A stretch of DNA of 64,000 bases from Chryseobacterium tructae (GCF_030409875.1 NZ_JAUFQR010000001.1:4402001-4466000), one strand, 5' to 3'; shown: positions 53,340-63,050, counted from the stretch's first letter. The notes: generated from the sequence alone by a model not told the origin. A program made the numbers and translations.

Positions 53340-55854
53340 GTGTTTTAATTTGATGTATAATTTTTTTCAGGTTATTCTCATTTTCCCATTCTTTTAAAAC
53401 TTCTGCAACTGTTTCGTTTACCTCAGTTCTGTTTTGGTTCAGCAACTCATAATAGAGTTCTAAAAGTTTTTTGATATTAAAAACCGGTTTTTCAACTGTT
53501 GAAAGAATGGATATCAACAGTTTTTCAAAAACCTGGTTATGTCTGGCACTCAGATTAATAAACCCAGAAAGGATATCTGTAAATCGTTTTACAGGTGCCC
53601 ATTCAAAATTGATCTTCTTGCCTATGATAATGCCCAGTTCCAGAATATTAAAATCCTCCGAAACCGCCTTGTTTACTAGGGCTTCAAAAGCCATACCAGA
53701 GAATGTTTTATCTTTGTGAAACAATCCTGCCGACAGAAGCAAATAATGCACATCCTGAAACGGAAGATTAAGTTTCATCCAGGAATCCAGGAATTCTATA
53801 TTTCCTTTTATGTCATACTGATAGGCAGAACAGGATAAATCACCATTGTATTTTCCTGCAGCTAATGATCCCGAAAAATAAGGGGTGGTATATAAAGCAC
53901 GAATCAGATCATCCTGGTACATCGTATGGTAAGAATTGAAAATATGATCCAGAAATGAAGCATTTTCAGGAAGTTCTTTAGTATTTTCAATAGAGATTAA
54001 TGACTCAGGAACTTCTTCTGTTCCATTCCATTTATAGATCTTTTTATATCCCAGCTGCCAGTCGAAGCTGCCATCAAGAAATTCTTTTTTATAGCGTTCT
54101 GAAAAATAGTTTTCCTCCCAAATTGGCTTAAGAAGATCAAAATATTCCTCATTAAGCTGCTCTTTTGCATATTGTTCTCCTTTTTTCAGATTCTCTTTTT
54201 TCACCCGAAGTAAGGCAATCTCCAGATCAAAAGGAATAGGCTTCTCCTTTTGCAGTTGATAAATTTTTAATTTATCTACAAGAGTATTCACCGTAATCCA
54301 GCAAGGTGTATGCTCCGGAACCGAAAGTAACGGAAGTTGTTTATTCTCTTTTAAAAATTCAAATATCCCTAAAAGAAGCTTTTGATATGCTTTAAAAATA
54401 AAGGGTGTTCTTTTCTCACTCCAGTTTTCAAGCGTAGGGAAGCTTAAATAGGCATCCGATACTACTTTCGATTTATTTTTCTGTTTCAGCAAACCATAAT
54501 TAATCACAAAAGTCGCCATCAAATGTTGGAATCCTACCGCTTCTTTTCTTTTGAATGCTGCATTAAAAGTAGGTTCAAGCTGATTAAAATTTTCTTCTTC
54601 AAAAGTATCGTTAAATCTTATCAAAGCATCCAAAAACAGATCAATATGGTAAATCTCATGATTATTAAAGATCTGAGAAGCCAGGAAAATAAAATCATCT
54701 GTAGCTTCTATAGGAGTAATAGGCTGTGAAATATACCATGAAGCCTCTTCATAGCTCTGCATTTCTTTCCTTTCAAGAATCTCATTTCCTTTCAAGAATT
54801 TCGCCAGCAAAGATTGAGCATCAGAAAGAAGGGATGCTGTATAAAATGTCAGTTCTGTTTTTATTTTTTCTGATCGAGGATCTCCGTATTTAACAATGAG
54901 CTTTGCTCCTTTAGTTTGAAGTGTTTTGTCTTTATTCAAAAAGACAGGCATCAAAAACAAGCATACTGTTTCATGATATTTTTTATCATCTTTTGCTATT
55001 TTTTCCAGTACCTGAAGCAATGCATTGACAATATTCTTCGTTGGAAGGGTCATTAAAGTTGCTGCAGCCTGTAGAAAGTCTTGTGTTTTAAAACCTTTTT
55101 CTGCAACGATCAAATTGATAATCTTTAAGACTCCCGGAAACAAGGAATGTTGTGTGGAATGAAAGATCATAAATACTTCATCCTGTAAATTCAGAATTTC
55201 TTTATGAGTAGGTTCCAGATAAGCAAAAGCTTCCAGGAACCAGGTATTATGTTCTTTTGAAAAATTAAAATTGATTGCAGCAAGACTGGCTTTCAATATT
55301 CTTGAACGGTCAATTTTCTTTTCTTCAACAAGGTTTTTTAAAATATCTTTCCAACTTCTGCTTTGATAAATAGATGTAATACTGCATTCATGCTCAAACA
55401 AATACCAGATATGGGATTCCAGAGTTACCGGATAGGTAAACAGTGTTTCTTCTGTCCTCGATGATGAAGAAAGCAAAGAAGCCCAGATTTCATCCTGAAG
55501 AGTCAGATAACCTTTCTGTTCCCATTCCAACACTTTCAGATAATCGAATCCATTGAGAAACAGATGACTCTCTCCAATCCAATCAGGAATATCGGTTTCA
55601 AAAAGTTCATCAACAAGTTCTACCGGAATGGAATGGAATCCCGGTCTCATCTTTTCATATTCCTCCTTCGTTGTACTGCATGCCAAAGCAGCCAACACCG
55701 ATATCGTATTGTGCCCCCATTCTTTATTGATGTGTTTCTTCAAAATGGCAGCGACTACTCTTTTATCTTTAGGTGTAAGCTTTTTAAGGAAAGGAATAAT
55801 TTCCTTGATCTTATAGTTTAAATATATAACCTTAAACTGCTCGTCAATAAGCAT
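53320..55854 (-). CDS. DUF6493-type large repeat protein, copy A (844 aa)
   Basis: Same architecture as copy B: KIKEIIPFLKKLTPKDKRVVAAILKKH at the start, helical repeats through the middle, and near the end GIIIGKKINFEWAPVKRFTDILSGFINLSARHNQVFEKLL, matching VKRFTDLIQHQML in copy B. A tandem duplication that has diverged. First gene of the DUF6493-DUF6493-SWIM operon. Function unknown; the fold suggests protein-protein scaffolding. Confidence 0.8.
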   Translation of the reverse strand: MLIDEQFKVIYLNYKIKEIIPFLKKLTPKDKRVVAAILKKHINKEWGHNTISVLAALACSTTKEEYEKMRPGFHSIPVELVDELFETDIPDWIGESHLFLNGFDYLKVLEWEQKGYLTLQDEIWASLLSSSSRTEETLFTYPVTLESHIWYLFEHECSITSIYQSRSWKDILKNLVEEKKIDRSRILKASLAAINFNFSKEHNTWFLEAFAYLEPTHKEILNLQDEVFMIFHSTQHSLFPGVLKIINLIVAEKGFKTQDFLQAAATLMTLPTKNIVNALLQVLEKIAKDDKKYHETVCLFLMPVFLNKDKTLQTKGAKLIVKYGDPRSEKIKTELTFYTASLLSDAQSLLAKFLKGNEILERKEMQSYEEASWYISQPITPIEATDDFIFLASQIFNNHEIYHIDLFLDALIRFNDTFEEENFNQLEPTFNAAFKRKEAVGFQHLMATFVINYGLLKQKNKSKVVSDAYLSFPTLENWSEKRTPFIFKAYQKLLLGIFEFLKENKQLPLLSVPEHTPCWITVNTLVDKLKIYQLQKEKPIPFDLEIALLRVKKENLKKGEQYAKEQLNEEYFDLLKPIWEENYFSERYKKEFLDGSFDWQLGYKKIYKWNGTEEVPESLISIENTKELPENASFLDHIFNSYHTMYQDDLIRALYTTPYFSGSLAAGKYNGDLSCSAYQYDIKGNIEFLDSWMKLNLPFQDVHYLLLSAGLFHKDKTFSGMAFEALVNKAVSEDFNILELGIIIGKKINFEWAPVKRFTDILSGFINLSARHNQVFEKLLISILSTVEKPVFNIKKLLELYYELLNQNRTEVNETVAEVLKEWENENNLKKIIHQIKTHERKTL

Positions 55855-56262
55855 AAATTCATTCTTGCCCGGCTAAAATAAAGAAATTTGATTGTCCGGA
55901 AGTAAATTATCCCTAAAAAGTGAATTTTTTAACAAAATTTTAAGTTAATAAAAGTACTTCTATCACTTGTTTTGACTCAATATTGAGTTCTCCCATTGTA
56001 AAGATATATGAAATAAAAAATCATTAAAGCCCGTCTAAAGCTGGTACTTTTATTAATATATTTTTGAAAAAAGACTGAGGATTGAAATGAAAAAATGAAA
56101 ATTACGATTCAGTTATCAAATCACAACATATTCATAATTTACTGAAAATCAATAATATCAAGTCATTTCTATATGCAAAGTACTTTTTACCTCTACTTTC
56201 TGTCTTACAATGTTATTGAAAAAGAATATATTCATAATCTTCAAAAAAAAAATAAATTAATA

Positions 56263-56291
56263 TTTGTAAATCATTAAAATTTATATATTTG
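56263..56291 (+). promoter_or_regulatory. Bacteroidota promoter of the MarR operon
   Basis: TTTG (56263-56266), 17-bp spacer, TATATTTG (56284-56291), an exact consensus match, 36 bp before the MarR start. The remaining 55855-56262 is AT-rich and shows no gene. Confidence 0.82.
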
Positions 56292-56327
56292 CAAAATAAA
56301 ATTACTTGACAACTCAAATACTTTTCA

Positions 56328-56753
56328 ATGATAAGCTCTGAATTATTATTTTTAATGAACATCAACAAACTCCAATCGGTTATTGCCCGAAAATTTGATT
56401 CCCTGAGTATGCATGGATTGGGTTTTAATGATTTTGTGATTCTTTATATCCTTAGTCAATCTTCTGAAAGTAAAATGCGCAGGATTGATCTGGCTGAAAA
56501 AATAGGAGTTACGGCTTCTGGTATCACACGTTTACTAAATCCTCTGGAAAAAATAGGATTGGTAGCAAGAGAAACTAATGAAAGAGATGCCAGAGTAAGC
56601 TATGTTGTTATTACTCCTAATGGGAAGAAAATATTTGAAGAAGCGAAAGTAATTGCTGAACATTCAACTAAGGATATCATTTCCTCAAAAAAAAACAAAG
56701 CATTGCAAACAGCAACCGAACTTTTATCCGAGTTGGGTGGAAATATTAAATAG
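56328..56753 (+). CDS. MarR-family transcriptional regulator (141 aa)
   Basis: Winged HTH: GLGFNDFVILYILSQSSESKMRRIDLAEKIGVTASGITRLLNPLEKIGLVARETNERDARVSYVVITPNGKKIF, with the wing D-x-R-x-x-x-V motif (DARVSYV). Normal length. First gene of a three-gene operon with the GIY-YIG and alpha/beta-hydrolase genes; probably an autorepressor. Confidence 0.92.
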   Translation: MISSELLFLMNINKLQSVIARKFDSLSMHGLGFNDFVILYILSQSSESKMRRIDLAEKIGVTASGITRLLNPLEKIGLVARETNERDARVSYVVITPNGKKIFEEAKVIAEHSTKDIISSKKNKALQTATELLSELGGNIK

Positions 56754-56759
56754 ATCAAT

Positions 56760-57104
56760 ATGAAAAATGCTATAAAACAACAACTTCGTGAAAAAGCGAA
56801 AAACCATGTTATTACAATGGGCGTACTTACTGTGAAAAATAATATAACCGGAAAACAATATATCAAAGGAGCATTGAATCTGGAAGCCCTGGTGAATAAA
56901 ATGAAGTTTGTATTGCAGAGTGGTTTATACACCAATGCTCAGCTACAACAAGACTGGAATGAATATGGAAGTGAAAATTTCAGTTTTGAATTTATCACCG
57001 TCATCCCTACTCAGGAAAATAAGTATGTTAATTACCGTCAGGAGATCTTAAAGGCAGAACGAGCTGCTCTATCGGAAATTGACACAGAACTTTACAAATT
57101 ATGA
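56760..57104 (+). CDS. GIY-YIG-type nuclease-family protein (114 aa)
   Basis: Matches the compact GIY-YIG-derived family: MGVLTVKNNITGKQYIKGALNLEALVNKMKFVLQSGLYTNAQLQQDWNEYGSENFSFEFITVI. The GIY is GVL and the YIG is YIK, and the conserved Arg is uncertain, so nuclease activity is doubtful. Starts 6 bp after MarR and overlaps the hydrolase start by 4 bp (ATGA). Confidence 0.75.
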   Translation: MKNAIKQQLREKAKNHVITMGVLTVKNNITGKQYIKGALNLEALVNKMKFVLQSGLYTNAQLQQDWNEYGSENFSFEFITVIPTQENKYVNYRQEILKAERAALSEIDTELYKL

Positions 57105-58000
57105 ACCATATTGCTAAAATAAACGGAGTTGATCTTTGCTATGAAATCTTAGGAGCGGAACATCAACAGACTATAGTACTGATTTCAGGCTTAGGCAGCC
57201 AGATGATTCGCTGGGATGATCCATTTTGTCAATTATGGGTACAACAGGGTTTCAGGGTGATCCGGTTTGATAACAGAGATTCGGGGATTTCTGTTTTTCA
57301 TTCTGAGAACCCATTGCATTTTACCGGAAATTATCAGACTTTTTTGTCTAATATGAAGGCAGAAGATATTCCCTATTCCCTGTTGGATATGACAAAGGAT
57401 GTAACTGGCTTACTTGATTATTTACAGATTGATAAAGCACATTTTGTAGGCAGATCCATGGGCGGAATTATTGCCCAATTATTAGGGTCGTACTATCCTG
57501 AAAGGGTTTTATCATTAACCATTATCATGTCAACATCTCTGAATCCGGCTTTACCTTCTTCTAATCCGGAAGTTATGGCTATGATGATGAAACCTCCAGT
57601 GGATCCCATTGCAGATAAAGAAGGCTATATCAAGGATAAACTATTTTTTGCCAAAAGAATTTCAGGGGATTTATATAAACTGGATGAAAACTTAGAAATA
57701 GAAATGATTGAGGAAGAACTTAATCGCTCAACAACAAAAGATGGTATTATAAGGCAACTGCTGGCTATAGCTACTTATCAGTATGATCAGGAAGTTTTAA
57801 CGAGAATCAAAATTCCAACTTTGGTTATCCATGGAAGCCAGGATCCTATTTTTCATCTGGATTGTGGAAAAGATATTGCAGATTGTATTCCCGATGCACA
57901 ATTTATGCTGATTGAAGGTATGGGGCATTCTATTCCACAGGAACTCTATTCCTCCATATTTCAAAAAATTACAGGATTAACCTCAGAGATTGGAGCATAA
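57101..58000 (+). CDS. Alpha/beta hydrolase (299 aa)
   Basis: Alpha/beta-hydrolase fold: GLGSQMIRWDDPF, nucleophile elbow VGRSMGGIIAQLLGSYYP (G-x-S-x-G: GRSMGG), acid and base in VIHGSQDPIFHLDCG and EGMGHSIPQEL (Asp and His). Substrate unknown; family members hydrolyse esters or haloalkanes. Overlaps the preceding GIY-YIG gene by 4 bp. Convergent with the helicase gene. Confidence 0.9.
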   Translation: MNHIAKINGVDLCYEILGAEHQQTIVLISGLGSQMIRWDDPFCQLWVQQGFRVIRFDNRDSGISVFHSENPLHFTGNYQTFLSNMKAEDIPYSLLDMTKDVTGLLDYLQIDKAHFVGRSMGGIIAQLLGSYYPERVLSLTIIMSTSLNPALPSSNPEVMAMMMKPPVDPIADKEGYIKDKLFFAKRISGDLYKLDENLEIEMIEEELNRSTTKDGIIRQLLAIATYQYDQEVLTRIKIPTLVIHGSQDPIFHLDCGKDIADCIPDAQFMLIEGMGHSIPQELYSSIFQKITGLTSEIGA

Positions 58001-58013
58001 CTTTCAGGCAATA

Positions 58014-59996
58014 TTATTGTTTAAAAGTTCTTTCTACTTCTGTCAACCCCATTTTTTCCAGATGTCTGTAGATGGTTGCCGGAGTAAGGTTGCGTTTTTC
58101 AGCAATTTCAAAAGGGGGCATTCCTTTATCAAATAGCTCAAAAGTGATAATATGTGTCGGCTTTTTAACAACTATTGTGGAGGTATCCATTTCAATTTCT
58201 TTATCAAATAAAAGTACATCCAACAGATAACAGGCTTTTAATCTTTCTATGTATTCTTCGAGATCTTGCAAAAAGAGTCTCGTTTCTTCATTGATTTTTT
58301 TTAAGCCTTTAGTTCCTACCATAACCGAATAAAGACTTTTCAAAGGCAATAAGAACTTTTCCGCAGTATTTTTGTAGAAAAAGCTCACAGCACCCTGGCA
58401 TTTTTCTTCCATCTCACTCCATTGAATTTCTCCGGCTATAAAATCGGCTAACTTCAAACGGATTACTCTTTTAAACTTTTCAGATACTTTAAAAAGATGT
58501 TCGCTTTCTCTATCCAATTCTTCAAGCAAAGTATTTACTTTTTCCTGATCCGGAATCGCTGTCATTAAAGCTATCTTTTCCCAGTTCATGACAGCTTCTT
58601 TTATCCACGCTGCATCTACTGTCATCTGAACTTTATGCAATGTATAATCATATTTTTCATGTTCAATGATCTGTACAAGTTTGTCATTGGCATTAGTAGA
58701 CATTTGAAAATCTTCAATTCTATGATCTTTGAATATGGCATTCTGTGAAATTTCAGATTTCAAAACAATACCACTCAATGTTCTGCAACGACTCAACGCA
58801 ACATATACCTGTCCACTGGCAAAGGATCTTCCGGCATCAATGATGACACGATCAAACGTTAATCCCTGACTTTTATGAATCGTAACGGCCCAAGCCAATC
58901 GTATAGGATATTGCTCAAAACTCCCCAATACTTCTGTTTTAATGTTTTTATCAGCATCAAGGGTATATCTTTTCTGTTCCCAGACTTCGGTGGTTACTGT
59001 AATCTCTTTTTTACTTTCATCTAGCACAGCCTTTATGGTATCTTCATCGAGATAGGAAATTTCTGCCAGCTTTCCATTGTAAAAGTTTTTATCAGGCGAT
59101 GAATCATTTCTTATAAACATAATCTGAGCACCTACTTTCAGTTCCAATGTTTCATCAATCGGATATTGGGTTTCTTTAAACTCCCCAATCACTGAAGCTT
59201 TGTAAAATAGCGATTCGCACTCCAGCTCTCTCAGTTTTTTCTGATTAATATGATCTGCGATACGATTGTGAGAACATAAATGAATATAGGTTTCATTTTC
59301 AGGTTCAAACCCGGGATTGTATCTGGAATTTAATTTTTCAAAATCCAGTTCATGGAAGTCAGCATGCCGCACGGCATTGAGTATTTCCAGAAATTCTTCA
59401 TCCTGCTGACGGTATACTGTTGTTAATTCTACAGTGATTAGTCGTACATTTTGCAAAGCTTTCGCCGAAAAGAAAAAAGGAGTTTCATAGAATTTTGACA
59501 AAATCTTTTCAGAATCGTCTCTTACCACAGGGGGCAATTGATATAAATCTCCTATTAATAACAACTGGACTCCTCCAAATGGCAGCTGATTTCGTCTTAC
59601 TCTTCTTAAGGAATGATCTATCATATCCAGTAAATCAGCTCTTAGCATGGATACTTCATCAATAATAATCAATTCTATTTCCCGAAAAAGATCAAGTTTT
59701 TCTTTTCTGTACTTAAAATGGGGAAACAGTTCATTGATATTCATCGCAAGATTAGGGTCAACAGGTTCTGTAGTAGGAACAAATGTTCGTGAAGGAATAA
59801 CAAACAGTGAATGTATGGTTACCCCGCCGGCATTAATCGCTGCAATCCCGGTAGGAGCAACAATAATGTATTTTTTATGGGTCTTTTTTACAAAATCATT
59901 CAGGAAGGAGGTTTTTCCTGTTCCTGCTTTTCCTGTCAGAAAAACACTTCTGTTGGTATGTTCCAGTAGTTCGACAAGTTCCTCCAAGGGATACAA
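58014..59996 (-). CDS. Pif1/RecD-like helicase with C-terminal HTH (660 aa)
   Basis: SF1B DNA helicase. Motifs: Walker A GKAGTGKTSFL (residues 22-32), VAPTGIAAINAGGVTIHSLF (Ia), IIIDEVSMLRADLLDMID (Walker B), LLIGDLYQLPPV (III), VTIHKSQGLTFDRVII (V) and YVALSRCRTL (VI). A C-terminal HTH (FELFDKGMPPFEIAEKRNLTPATIYRHLEKMGLTEVERTF) is the family's wHTH. It lies just ahead of the nuclease/ligase cluster on the same strand. Confidence 0.92.
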   Translation of the reverse strand: MYPLEELVELLEHTNRSVFLTGKAGTGKTSFLNDFVKKTHKKYIIVAPTGIAAINAGGVTIHSLFVIPSRTFVPTTEPVDPNLAMNINELFPHFKYRKEKLDLFREIELIIIDEVSMLRADLLDMIDHSLRRVRRNQLPFGGVQLLLIGDLYQLPPVVRDDSEKILSKFYETPFFFSAKALQNVRLITVELTTVYRQQDEEFLEILNAVRHADFHELDFEKLNSRYNPGFEPENETYIHLCSHNRIADHINQKKLRELECESLFYKASVIGEFKETQYPIDETLELKVGAQIMFIRNDSSPDKNFYNGKLAEISYLDEDTIKAVLDESKKEITVTTEVWEQKRYTLDADKNIKTEVLGSFEQYPIRLAWAVTIHKSQGLTFDRVIIDAGRSFASGQVYVALSRCRTLSGIVLKSEISQNAIFKDHRIEDFQMSTNANDKLVQIIEHEKYDYTLHKVQMTVDAAWIKEAVMNWEKIALMTAIPDQEKVNTLLEELDRESEHLFKVSEKFKRVIRLKLADFIAGEIQWSEMEEKCQGAVSFFYKNTAEKFLLPLKSLYSVMVGTKGLKKINEETRLFLQDLEEYIERLKACYLLDVLLFDKEIEMDTSTIVVKKPTHIITFELFDKGMPPFEIAEKRNLTPATIYRHLEKMGLTEVERTFKQ

Positions 59997-60041
59997 TTTT
60001 TATCAAAGGTAAATTATAAAAAATAAAATAGTACATAAAAA

Positions 60042-60069
60042 AGAGACTGAACGCTTCGGTACAGTCTCT
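60042..60069 (-). terminator. Rho-independent terminator
   Basis: AGAGACTG (60042-60049) / CAGTCTCT (60062-60069) with a T-tract on the minus strand, 28 bp after the exonuclease stop at 60097. Confidence 0.85.
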
Positions 60070-60096
60070 AAATATCAATTATTATCTATTTGCATT

Positions 60097-60648
60097 TTAA
60101 TTATTCTGCAGGCACCAATGCAGAATCTTGGCAATATTTCTTGCATCATCCACTCCTCTGTGATGAGTTCCGTCTAATTTAAATCCAAGTTCATTCAATG
60201 CTCTTTGCATGCCTACACTTTTTCTTACCGTAGGATGAGTCTGTCCGAATAATGTTTTGACATTGATATGGTCATCACTTAAAGGATAATCCACATAAAA
60301 TCTTCTGGCCTGGTTCTGAAGCATATTCAGATCATAGTTTCCATAGCTTGCCCAGGTCAGTTCTTCTGAGTCATATTCTGCTCTCAGAATATCAAATGCA
60401 TCATCCAGCATGATTCCCTCATTATCCAACATATTTTGGGTAATAGTGGTAAGTCCCGTACAAAACGGACTCACTTTCGAGTATTGGGGTTTTATTAAAA
60501 TCCCTTCATTTTGAGAAATTTTACCGGTTTTTGCATTCATGATACAAACTCCGATTTCGATGATCTCACTTTCCTGACCTCTCGGCGGGTAGTTTTCCCA
60601 ACATGTGGCTTCAAGGTCTATAATGAGTATATTTTCTGTTGTTTTCAT
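60097..60648 (-). CDS. ERI-1-like 3'-5' exonuclease, copy 1 (183 aa)
   Basis: DEDDh exonuclease: IIDLEATCWENYPPRGQESEIIEIGVCI (ExoI, D-x-E), LTTITQNMLDNEGIML, WASYGNYDLNMLQNQAR (ExoII Asp), and LDGTHHRGVDDARNIAKIL (ExoIII H-x4-D). ERI-1/KapD-type enzymes trim RNA and double-stranded RNA ends. A second copy lies 69 bp upstream; the two are a tandem pair. Confidence 0.92.
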   Translation of the reverse strand: MKTTENILIIDLEATCWENYPPRGQESEIIEIGVCIMNAKTGKISQNEGILIKPQYSKVSPFCTGLTTITQNMLDNEGIMLDDAFDILRAEYDSEELTWASYGNYDLNMLQNQARRFYVDYPLSDDHINVKTLFGQTHPTVRKSVGMQRALNELGFKLDGTHHRGVDDARNIAKILHWCLQNN

Positions 60649-60717
60649 TGTTTTTTATTTAATGTTAAAAGATGGAGCCTATATATTATTTAAAGTTTGC
60701 TGCTTCCATCCAAATGA

Positions 60718-61263
60718 TTATTCCAAAATCTTATTGAGAATTTTGGCGGTATTATAAGCATCGTCTGCTCCGCTGTGATGATTTCCGTCGAAATCCATTT
60801 TCAGATGATCAAGAGCTCTTTTCAAACCAATAGATTTATACAGTCTGAAATGTCTTTTGAATTCATACATCACATCAAGGTATTGCCCTGAAAAAGGGTT
60901 TTCTATTCCAAGCCAGTCGCTCTGTTCGATGATCTGCTCTCTGTCAAAATTTCCATAACCCGCCCAAGTGAGAGATTCAGGATTGTATTCATCTCTGATC
61001 TTTTCGCAGGCTTCTTCAAAATAGATTCCTTTTTCTTCTATCAATTGTGGTGTAATTCCTGTTAGCTTAGTACAAAATCTATTGATTTCTGATCTTTCGG
61101 GAATCACATAAATGCTTTGTTTTTGGGAAATGGTTTTGGATATCAGATCCAGCTTACAAATTCCCATTTCGATAATATCTACTTTTTGTCCGATTGGAAT
61201 CCTGTCGTTTTCCCAACAGGTTGCTTCCAAATCGACAATTATTATTTCATTGGTTGTTTTCAT
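60718..61263 (-). CDS. ERI-1-like 3'-5' exonuclease, copy 2 (181 aa)
   Basis: Paralogue of the gene above: IIIVDLEATCWENDRIPIGQKVDIIEMGICKLDLIS, LTGITPQLIEEKGIYFEEACEKI, WAGYGNFDREQIIEQSDW, FDGNHHSGADDAYNTAKIL. The ATG at 61263 (MKTTNEIII) matches the copy-1 start; the longer frame to 61302 would add 13 unrelated residues. DEDDh residues all kept. The tandem pair may handle different RNA substrates. Confidence 0.9.
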   Translation of the reverse strand: MKTTNEIIIVDLEATCWENDRIPIGQKVDIIEMGICKLDLISKTISQKQSIYVIPERSEINRFCTKLTGITPQLIEEKGIYFEEACEKIRDEYNPESLTWAGYGNFDREQIIEQSDWLGIENPFSGQYLDVMYEFKRHFRLYKSIGLKRALDHLKMDFDGNHHSGADDAYNTAKILNKILE

Positions 61264-61414
61264 GGTTGTGTAAAATGTATTAATGAGAGCTGGGGAAGCC
61301 AATCAATTAGGCAACAAAGATCCAAGATGTCATAGCTATGACATCATTTAGGAATTGATCCATTTCAGAATATGCTCTTCTTTTAAATTCTTTCCATCCA
61401 GACTCTCTTGCCTC

Positions 61415-61978
61415 TTATTCTCGAGGCTCAAATGGTGGTGTCCATTTTTTCTTTTTCATAATTTCCTTGACTTCTTCGTAGGAAATCGGATAAAAATCGT
61501 GGCAATCTACTCCAACATCGAAACTCAATGCCATTTCATCGTCCGGCAATGTCCCGTGTGAGTGCCCGTATAGCTGCCAGACACCGCGGTGTGAGCCATT
61601 CCAGGTACGCATGGCGTAATGAAAAAGAATAACTTTCTGCTTTCCATTGTTGCTGTCCGGTTCATCAATTTTCAATTCATGATAATCTCTGATGGAGGCA
61701 AATCGTTTAGGATACGTTAAAGCGGCTCCTTCGTGATTGCCTTTAATCAAATGAATATTTCCATTCAACTGATCTAAAATTTCCTTTGTAAAATCAGGCT
61801 TCCCTAGGCTGAAATCTCCTAAATGGTAGACTGTATCTCCGGGATTGATTCTTTCATTCCATCTTTTGATCAGTTCCTGATTCATCTGCTCCATAGACTC
61901 AAAGGGTCTTTCGGAGAATTTTATAATATTTTCGTGACCAAAGTGATGGTCGGCTGTGAAAAATATATTGGGTTTCAT
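61415..61978 (-). CDS. Metallophosphoesterase (187 aa)
   Basis: Calcineurin-like phosphoesterase: FFTADHHFGHENI (D-x-H), GDTVYHLGDFSLG (GD), LIKGNHEGAAL (GNHE), LFHYAMRTW and LYGHSHGTLP (GH-x-H). Close to the small bacterial phosphoesterases that act on nucleic-acid 2',3'-cyclic or mono-/diester ends. Placed between exonuclease and RNase Z-like genes, it may process RNA ends; substrate not shown. Confidence 0.88.
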   Translation of the reverse strand: MKPNIFFTADHHFGHENIIKFSERPFESMEQMNQELIKRWNERINPGDTVYHLGDFSLGKPDFTKEILDQLNGNIHLIKGNHEGAALTYPKRFASIRDYHELKIDEPDSNNGKQKVILFHYAMRTWNGSHRGVWQLYGHSHGTLPDDEMALSFDVGVDCHDFYPISYEEVKEIMKKKKWTPPFEPRE

Positions 61979-61998
61979 TGTTTTTTAATTTTTTTTGT

Positions 61999-62085
61999 TA
62001 CCACCCCGTCAAATCCTAGATTTGACACCCCTCCGGAGGGGAATATCATGTCTTCAACTGAAATGATTGTGAAGGGTGGAATCTT
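61999..62085. repeat. CCACCCCGTC-type intergenic repeat, copy 1
   Basis: ACCACCCCGTCAAATCC...GATTTGACACCCCTCC, an inverted-repeat element, then a CTTCAA[C/T]TGA tail. Matches the copy at 63051-63140; both are between minus-strand RNA-processing genes. Confidence 0.75.
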
Positions 62086-62092
62086 AATTTTT

Positions 62093-63034
62093 TTAATTTT
62101 GAAATGCTTGATAAAAAGCAGTTTCAATTTCTTGTTGATCGTTTTCAGTATATCTTCTTGAAAAGTGAATCGGAATGGCCTCTTTTACCTTGCACTCATT
62201 CATAATTTTTCCTGATGCAGAGGCAAAACTGTGATAATTAATCTTTGCAAATTCCTGATCCGAATCCTTGTAAAATGTTTCAATATAGACTTTATCTGCA
62301 TTATTGAAGACTTCTTTTATCTTTTTATAATTGTCTTCATCAGCAGCATGATCCATGATTACTCCTAATTTGTAACCTTCATTTCTGGTCAGCAAATGAA
62401 ACAAATCTGATGCTTTATACAAAGTTCCTTCTATTTCAATTTCTTTATCCGAGTCATTATTTTCAAAGGCTGCTTTCAGTTCACTGATCCATTTTCCTTT
62501 CTTAAAATCAGAAGCATTTTCATGAAAAGTAACAGTATCCTTTTCTTTAAACAGGTACGCAATGGAATCTGTTTTGTGATCCAGAATGGCAAAATCTACA
62601 TTTACATATTCATCTTCAAAAAGGAAATGCTGAGTCTTTACATATTCAATATTCCAGTAAGGAGGACGAATTGCATAAACCTTAATTTCTTCCTTGGAAA
62701 TAATTTCATGGATTTGATATTCAATTGCATTTTCATCTATTAAATTCCACGTGTAAGATTTTAATCTTGCTCCAATTTGTTCATGAATATTTTGCGGCCC
62801 GCAGATAATCACTTTTTCTCCACTTCCAATCTGATGTCTGAAAATACCATCAAAATTGGCAAAATGATCGATATGGGTATGGCTGATGAATATCGCTGAT
62901 ATTGTCTGCGCTTCCTTTACCGTTAATAAACTTGCTTCTCCGCAATCACATAAATAGTGCTTTGCTGAGTTGGGAACTTTTATTAATATACTGATGTCTT
63001 CTTTTAAAAGACTTTTTATTTCTGCTTGTAACAT
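62093..63034 (-). CDS. RNase Z-like MBL-fold hydrolase (313 aa)
   Basis: MBL nuclease fold: HTHIDHFANFDGIF (the HxHxDH motif intact), LCDCGEASL, VIMDHAAD and, near the end, AIPIHFSRRYTEND, the HFS(x)RY motif typical of tRNase Z. It lacks the flexible-arm segment of canonical RNase Z and is probably a paralogue. The ATG at 63034 (MLQAEIKSLL) is preferred over the frame start at 63064. It is between the RNA ligase and a phosphoesterase on one strand. Confidence 0.86.
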   Translation of the reverse strand: MLQAEIKSLLKEDISILIKVPNSAKHYLCDCGEASLLTVKEAQTISAIFISHTHIDHFANFDGIFRHQIGSGEKVIICGPQNIHEQIGARLKSYTWNLIDENAIEYQIHEIISKEEIKVYAIRPPYWNIEYVKTQHFLFEDEYVNVDFAILDHKTDSIAYLFKEKDTVTFHENASDFKKGKWISELKAAFENNDSDKEIEIEGTLYKASDLFHLLTRNEGYKLGVIMDHAADEDNYKKIKEVFNNADKVYIETFYKDSDQEFAKINYHSFASASGKIMNECKVKEAIPIHFSRRYTENDQQEIETAFYQAFQN

Positions 63035-63050
63035 TGTTTCTTTCTTTTTA

